From Micromonospora terminaliae (lineage in GTDB: Bacteria > Actinomycetota > Actinomycetes > Mycobacteriales > Micromonosporaceae): 64,000 bases of DNA. A model generated the notes under the pieces. It was not told the DNA's origin. It saw only the letters and a program-made list of their open reading frames with translations, and did not search any database. The stretch lies in the NCBI RefSeq assembly GCF_009671205.1, contig NZ_CP045309.1, positions 4,898,001 to 4,962,000 of the forward strand. The letters run 5' to 3'. Each line of letters begins with the position of its first letter. The first letter of the stretch is position 1. This document shows, piece by piece, positions 59,965-64,000 of this stretch. The translations under genes and the position numbers were made by a program.

Positions 59965-60459
59965 GGAGCCAGGCTCTTGCCACCCGCCTGATCGCGGCAA
60001 CCCCGACCGGTCCGGCTGTGGACAACCGGAGCGCCTGTGGAAAGGTCCCGCCCCGCCGGCGGCCTGTGCCGCCCCTGCTGCGAGGGCCGATGGCGTGACG
60101 GAGCGTGAGAAGGGCAGCGGGTCACCCAACGTGACCGGACCTCGCCGCGGGTCACGCCACCGCCGGCAGACGGAAGCCTTCTATACGGACAAAGAAGGCA
60201 CCCTCGCCGCCGCGACCCCACCCTCCCCACCCCGCTTTGCTCTGCAGCCACGTACGCAGCGGACACGGACGGTTGCTGCTGCGCCGATGGCTGCAGAGCA
60301 AAGCGGGCGTCGGTGGAGGGTCCGGGTCGCGCCTGCTCGGTACGCAGAGTGACAGCGGCGCGCGGCGTCGCCGAGCCGGCGGGCTCCGATGCGGGCAGCA
60401 GTCGATCCGTTCCGGCAACGGCCCGGGAACGAAATCCGCTTCCGGAGCGTGTACCGGAC
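59965..60459. other. Intergenic region (495 bp) with a large palindrome
   Basis: Divergent intergenic region between the HTH and sigma-factor genes. It contains the 20-bp-arm palindrome at 60231-60307 and a small hairpin GCCTTCT/AGAAGGC at 60176-60199. The open frames across it show no family features. Both gene promoters should be here, but none could be assigned. Confidence 0.6.
60231..60307. repeat. Palindrome with perfect 20-bp arms
   Basis: Arms CCCGCTTTGCTCTGCAGCCA (60231-60250) and its exact reverse complement (60288-60307) flank a 37-nt loop. Imperfect complementarity extends outward to about 60210 and 60332, giving a structure over 110 bp long. It is not next to any gene end, which makes a simple terminator role unlikely. 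It could be a dispersed palindromic element or a structured RNA leader. Confidence 0.85.
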
Positions 60460-60993
60460 ATGGGAAGCCACCTCTCGGCCCCGCCCGGTCCGCCGGACGT
60501 GTTGCCGCGCGACCGCGACACGTCCCCGGACCTGCCGTTCGAGCAGTTCTACCGGGACCACGTGGACCGGATCCACCGCGCGCTCGCGCTGGCCGTCGGG
60601 GACAGCGCGGTGGCCCGGGAGGCGACCGACGAGGCGATGGCCCGGGCGTACGCGCGGTGGGACCGGGTGCGCCGGCTGGACAACCCGGGCGGCTGGGTCT
60701 TCCGGGTCGGGCTGAACTGGGCCACCTCGTGGTGGCGGAAGGTGCGCCGGGAACGGCCACCGGCCGAGGACCGGCACCCGGCGACAGCCGCCCCGGATCC
60801 CGCCGGGCTGGCCGCCCGGTCGGCCCTGGAACGGTTGCCCGCCGGCCAGCGCACCGTGATCGTCTGCCGGGTGCTGCTGGACCTCTCCACCGCCGAGACC
60901 GCCGCCGTGCTGGACCTGACCGAGGGCACCGTCCGCAGCCGCCTCTCCCGGGGACTGGCCGAGCTGCGGGCCGCGCTGGCCGAGGAGGAGTGA
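60460..60993 (+). CDS. SigE-family ECF RNA polymerase sigma factor
   Basis: A 177-residue sigma factor. Region 2 shows 'FEQFYRDHVDRIHRALALAV' and 'WDRVRRLDNPGGWVFRVGLN'; region 4 shows 'ERLPAGQRTVIVCRVLLDLS' and 'LTEGTVRSRLSRGLAELRAA'. The ATG at 60460 is the first reasonable start; a GTG some 17 codons later is possible since the ribosome site is weak. The next gene begins 2 nt past its stop and encodes a one-TM protein, the same pairing as at 30010-31826. The signal sensed is unknown. Confidence 0.9.
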   Translation: MGSHLSAPPGPPDVLPRDRDTSPDLPFEQFYRDHVDRIHRALALAVGDSAVAREATDEAMARAYARWDRVRRLDNPGGWVFRVGLNWATSWWRKVRRERPPAEDRHPATAAPDPAGLAARSALERLPAGQRTVIVCRVLLDLSTAETAAVLDLTEGTVRSRLSRGLAELRAALAEEE

Positions 60994-60994
60994 C

Positions 60995-62164
60995 GTGGAC
61001 GTCGTACCCGAGGACCTGGCGGAGCTGATCCACCGCGCCGCTCGCGCGACCGCACCGTACCCGGCGGACCTGGCGGCGCTACGCCGGCGGGCCCGGGCCC
61101 GCCGGCGCCGGCGGACCACGACGGCCGTGGCGGGACTTGTCGTCCTGGTCGCGCTCACCGGCGGCGGCGTGCCGCTGCTCGTGGGCGGGCAGCGGCCCGC
61201 CACACCGCCGGCCGCGCCGCCGCCGTCGCCCTCGCCGTCACCGACCGCTCCCAGCACGCCGCCGACCCCCGCGCCGGCGCAGCGGCTGCTGTTGAGCGGC
61301 GATGGTGGCACCGTGCGGCCGCACCGGGGCGGCCCGGAGATCGGTCTGGTCGGCGGCGTCGCAGACGAGCTGCGCAGCGACGGCTCGGTGGTCCGGCACC
61401 GGGTCCCCGCCGGTTGGCAGGAGACCGTGGCACTGCCCGACGGACGGCTGGTCGGCCTCAAGTTCACCGACCTCATGCCCGGCGTACGGCGGACGGACGG
61501 CCCGGACGTGGCGGGCCTGTCCGTCAAACTCATGCTGCTCCGCGCGGACGGACGCGTCGAGGTCGACCGGGAGGTCCGGATCCGGGGCCAGGCCCTCGCA
61601 CTGGCCGGCGCCGACGCACGGTACGCCTACCTGGTCCGGGACGGGGTGGGCCTGGTCTCCCACGAGCTGACCACCGGCCGGGAGAAGACCCTGATCCGGG
61701 TGCAGACGAAGGTCGACGGCGAGCTGCCGTTCCGGGACGCCGACGTTACGGCCGGCCGCGTGGTGTCGGTGACCGGCCCGGCCGACCTGACCCAGTGCCG
61801 ACTCGACGTGCGCCGGCTGGCCGGTGGGAGCCGGCTGTCGCGGCTCACGGTGGCCGGCGACTGCGCTCCGTCGGTCCGGCTCTCCCCGGGCGGCGGCCTC
61901 GTCGCGGTCCCCTACCGCCGCCCGAACGGCCGGAACCTCGACTACCGGCTCGCGATCCTGGACACCGCCACCGGGCAGCTCCGGGCTGACCAGCCGCTCG
62001 GGACGGCCAGCCCGACCTACGGCCTGCCGGGCGGCGGGACCTGGGGTGCCGCCTGGATCGACGACACCACCGTGCGTGTGGTCTGGGCGCACCTACCCGA
62101 CCCGCCCCGGAAGGTCTACTCCGTCGCGGAGCTGGCCCGGGTGGTGACGGTCAGCGTTCAGTAG
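60995..62164 (+). CDS. Single-pass membrane protein, probable anti-sigma partner
   Basis: A 389-residue protein starting at GTG 60995 behind CGAGGAGGAG. A short charged N-terminus ('[20 protein letters not shown]') and an Arg-rich stop-transfer precede a transmembrane helix at about 43-63 ('[20 protein letters not shown]'). A Pro/Ser/Thr linker and a large outer domain of beta-propeller-like repeats ('[16 protein letters not shown]') follow. It lacks a zinc anti-sigma motif. The role as partner of the upstream sigma factor is inferred from coupling and topology. Its stop overlaps the end of hemB on the other strand by 7 bp. Confidence 0.75.
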   Translation: MDVVPEDLAELIHRAARATAPYPADLAALRRRARARRRRRTTTAVAGLVVLVALTGGGVPLLVGGQRPATPPAAPPPSPSPSPTAPSTPPTPAPAQRLLLSGDGGTVRPHRGGPEIGLVGGVADELRSDGSVVRHRVPAGWQETVALPDGRLVGLKFTDLMPGVRRTDGPDVAGLSVKLMLLRADGRVEVDREVRIRGQALALAGADARYAYLVRDGVGLVSHELTTGREKTLIRVQTKVDGELPFRDADVTAGRVVSVTGPADLTQCRLDVRRLAGGSRLSRLTVAGDCAPSVRLSPGGGLVAVPYRRPNGRNLDYRLAILDTATGQLRADQPLGTASPTYGLPGGGTWGAAWIDDTTVRVVWAHLPDPPRKVYSVAELARVVTVSVQ

Positions 62165-63141
62165 CGCTGGCGGAGCAGCTGGGCCGCCTCGACCGCCCAG
62201 TAGGTGAGGATGATCTGCGCGCCGGCCCGGCGGATCGAGGTGAGCGTCTCCAGGATCGTCCGCTCGCGGTCGATCCAGCCGTTCGCGGCGGCCGCCTCGA
62301 CCATCGCGTACTCGCCGGAGACCTGGTAGGCGGCCACCGGGACGTCGACCGCGGCCCGGACGGCAGCCACCACGTCGAGATAGGGCAGGGCCGGCTTGAC
62401 CATCACCATGTCGGCGCCCTCGGCCACGTCCAGCTCGACCTCGCGCAGCGACTCCCGCAGGTTCGCCGGGTCCTGCTGGTAGGTGCGCCGGTCGCCCTCC
62501 AGGGCCGACTCCACGGCGTCCCGGAACGGGCCGAAGAAGGAGGAGGCGTACTTGACGGCGTACGCGAGCACCGAGACGTCCTGGTGCCCGGCGGCGTCCA
62601 GGGCCCGGCGGACCACGCCGACCTGGCCGTCCATCATCCCGGACGGCCCGACCATGTGGACCCCGGCGTCGGCCTGGGCGACCGCCATCCGGGCGTACTC
62701 GGTGAGGGTGGCGTCGTTGTCCACGGCGCCGTCGGGGGTGAGCACGCCGCAGTGCCCGTGCGAGGTGAACTCGTCCAGGCAGAGGTCGCTCATCACCACG
62801 GTGGCGTCGCCGACCTCGGCGATGACGTCGCGGATGGCCACGTTGAGGATGCCGTCCGGGTCGATGCCGCCCGAGCCGGTCTCGTCCCGCGTCGCCGGCA
62901 CCCCGAAGAGCATGATCCCGCCGACCCCGGCCTGGACCGCCTCGACGGCGGCCTTGCGCAGCGAGTCCCGGGAGTGCTGGAGCACCCCCGGGAGCGACGC
63001 CACGGCCCGCGGCTCGGTCAGCCCCTCCTTGACGAACATCGGCACGACCAGCTCGGCCGGGTCGACGCGGGTCTCGGAGACCAGCCGCCGCACGGCCGCG
63101 TTGCGGCGCAGCCGGCGGGGCCGGATCTCGGGGTACGACAT
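62158..63141 (-). CDS. hemB: Delta-aminolevulinic acid dehydratase (porphobilinogen synthase)
   Basis: A 327-residue enzyme condensing two 5-aminolevulinate molecules into porphobilinogen in the tetrapyrrole pathway. The Schiff-base lysines are in '[14 protein letters not shown]' near 196 and '[13 protein letters not shown]' near 248. The metal-site region reads '[14 protein letters not shown]': the middle Cys of the zinc-type triad is Asp, as in Mg-dependent, zinc-independent enzymes. The ATG at 63141 follows AGGAGG. It lies 14 nt after the stop of hemD on the same strand, so both belong to the heme operon. Confidence 0.96.
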   Translation of the reverse strand: MSYPEIRPRRLRRNAAVRRLVSETRVDPAELVVPMFVKEGLTEPRAVASLPGVLQHSRDSLRKAAVEAVQAGVGGIMLFGVPATRDETGSGGIDPDGILNVAIRDVIAEVGDATVVMSDLCLDEFTSHGHCGVLTPDGAVDNDATLTEYARMAVAQADAGVHMVGPSGMMDGQVGVVRRALDAAGHQDVSVLAYAVKYASSFFGPFRDAVESALEGDRRTYQQDPANLRESLREVELDVAEGADMVMVKPALPYLDVVAAVRAAVDVPVAAYQVSGEYAMVEAAAANGWIDRERTILETLTSIRRAGAQIILTYWAVEAAQLLRQRY

Positions 63142-63155
63142 CGGGGGGCCTCCTG

Positions 63156-64000
63156 TCAGCGGAACCTCAGGGCGGTCGGGCCCTGCACCTTCGAGCCCCG
63201 GCGCTGCTTGGCCGGCATGGCGGCGAGCTTCTCGCGCAGCTCGACGGCGTAGGCGGCGAGCGCCTCCACCAGGTCGGGCACCGAGGCGTGCGGCGGCTGC
63301 ACGTCGACCCGCAGGCCGAACTCCGTAGCGGTCTCCGCCGTCTTGGGCCCGATAACCGCAACAACGGTACGCGCGTGCGGCTTCCCGGCGATCCCGACCA
63401 GGTTCCGGACGGTCGAGGACGACGTGAAGAGGACCGCGTCGAACCCGCCCGACTTGATGGCGTCGCGGATCTCGGCGGGCGGCGGCGCGGCCCGGACGGT
63501 CCGGTACGCGGTCACGTCGTCGACCTCCCAGCCCCGCTCGGTGAGCCCGGCGGCCAGGGTCTCGGTGGCGATGTCGGCGCGCGGCAGCAGCACCCGGCCG
63601 ACCGGGTCGAGGATCTCGTCGTGCGGCGAGAACTCGGCCAGCAGGCCCTCGGAGGACTGCTCCCCGGAGGGGATCAGCTCCGGCTGGATGCCGAAGGCGC
63701 GGACCGCCTCGGCGGTGGCCTCGCCGATGCAGGCGATCTTGACGCCGCCGAAGTGGCGGGCGTCCAGGCCGTGCTCGGCGAACTTCTCCCAGACCGCCCG
63801 GACCGCGTTCACCGAGGTGAAGATCACCCAGGCGTACCGGCCGTCGACCAGGCCCTTGACCGCCCGCTCCATCTGGGCGGGGGTGCGCGGCGGCTCGACC
63901 GCGATGGTCGGCACCTCGCACGGGATCGCCCCGTACGCCCGCAGCCGCGCGCTCATGGCGCCGGCCTGCTCCTTGGTCCGGGGTACGAGCACCTTCCAGC
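63156..64000 (-). CDS. hemD: Uroporphyrinogen-III synthase (5' part outside window)
   Basis: The last 281 residues of a HemD domain. The frame stays open to the window edge and reads '[15 protein letters not shown]' at its beginning, the usual first strand of HemD. In many actinobacteria this is preceded in the same chain by a SUMT (CobA) domain, so the full protein may be a CobA-HemD fusion; this cannot be seen here. '[18 protein letters not shown]' and '[16 protein letters not shown]' are the conserved cleft segments. It cyclises hydroxymethylbilane to uroporphyrinogen III. The C-terminus has a basic 'AKQRRGSKV' tail. Confidence 0.93.
   Translation of the reverse strand, partial: WKVLVPRTKEQAGAMSARLRAYGAIPCEVPTIAVEPPRTPAQMERAVKGLVDGRYAWVIFTSVNAVRAVWEKFAEHGLDARHFGGVKIACIGEATAEAVRAFGIQPELIPSGEQSSEGLLAEFSPHDEILDPVGRVLLPRADIATETLAAGLTERGWEVDDVTAYRTVRAAPPPAEIRDAIKSGGFDAVLFTSSSTVRNLVGIAGKPHARTVVAVIGPKTAETATEFGLRVDVQPPHASVPDLVEALAAYAVELREKLAAMPAKQRRGSKVQGPTALRFR

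Noticed and set aside
1..64000. Prophage, integrative element, insertion sequence, CRISPR or defence island
   Set aside because: No integrase, transposase, Cas, restriction or phage structural gene was seen, and codon and base composition look uniform.
1..64000. rRNA, tRNA or known riboswitch
   Set aside because: No cloverleaf or conserved riboswitch core was recognised in the intergenic regions by eye; a covariance-model scan would be needed to exclude small RNAs.

Overview
The window is about 64 kb of very GC-rich, densely coding DNA with frequent GTG/TTG starts and many 4-bp start/stop overlaps. Gene content (actinobacterial Ser/Thr kinase, SigE-type sigma factors, AfsR-like cyclase/ATPase, LPXTG protein, LacI-controlled glycosidases, an ABC sugar importer with no local ATPase) and the dispersed repeats point to an actinomycete, most likely Micromonosporaceae (Micromonospora or a close relative). 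The taxon is inferred; no rRNA or tRNA gene was seen. There is no sign of a prophage, integrase, insertion sequence or CRISPR array, and the region reads as chromosomal housekeeping plus niche-adaptation genes.

Layout. 1-7.5 kb: end of a DEAD-box RNA helicase, a methyltransferase, small membrane and HTH proteins, a CopZ-type copper chaperone with a His-rich membrane protein, a RecQ helicase fused to a phosphoribosyltransferase-like domain, and an SDR. 7.6-12.4 kb: a five-gene Liv-type ABC importer, with a 48-bp direct repeat at two successive gene junctions. 12.6-16.4 kb: an LPXTG-like surface protein, a GntR-like remnant, and a TrkH/TrkA potassium pair. 16.4-21.8 kb: a Ser/Thr kinase with a CBM2-like extracellular domain, a spermidine synthase-like membrane protein, a secreted coiled-coil/M15-like protein and an inositol monophosphatase. 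21.7-25.2 kb: a signalling operon (receiver-PP2C phosphatase, CHASE3-HAMP histidine kinase, Rcp-type response regulator). 25.4-33.5 kb: M28 peptidase, reductase, LtrA, a sigma factor with membrane partner, a PadR/membrane pair and an Smr protein. 33.5-37.8 kb: TPR protein, PPGK-like kinase, a frameshifted ABC-F ATPase, a DUF4177-like protein and a BON-methyltransferase fusion.

37.9-44.7 kb is an arabinose-polymer utilisation locus: a LacI regulator diverges from a GH51 arabinofuranosidase, a solute-binding lipoprotein, two permeases and a GH43 lipoprotein, with a perfect 12-bp dyad between regulator and operon. 44.7-50.4 kb: amino-acid permease, GHL10 glycosidase-like secreted protein, methyltransferase, PadR regulator and secreted phospholipase A2. 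50.5-59.4 kb: cyclase/AfsR-like ATPase, FmdB zinc ribbon, lytic transglycosylase, tandem GNAT, and a large ExeM/NucH secreted nuclease. 59.4-64 kb: HTH protein, a 20-bp-arm palindrome, a second sigma/membrane-partner pair, then hemB and the 3' part of hemD on the minus strand.

The most unusual signals are (i) a family of long inverted repeats at gene ends, two of which share an arm sequence, (ii) the 48-bp repeat that supplies the last residues of LivF, (iii) a one-base frameshift in the ABC-F gene, (iv) a probable ATC start codon for the receiver-PP2C gene, and (v) domain fusions (RecQ-PRTase, kinase-CBM2, BON-methyltransferase). No wholly new multi-gene system was recognised.
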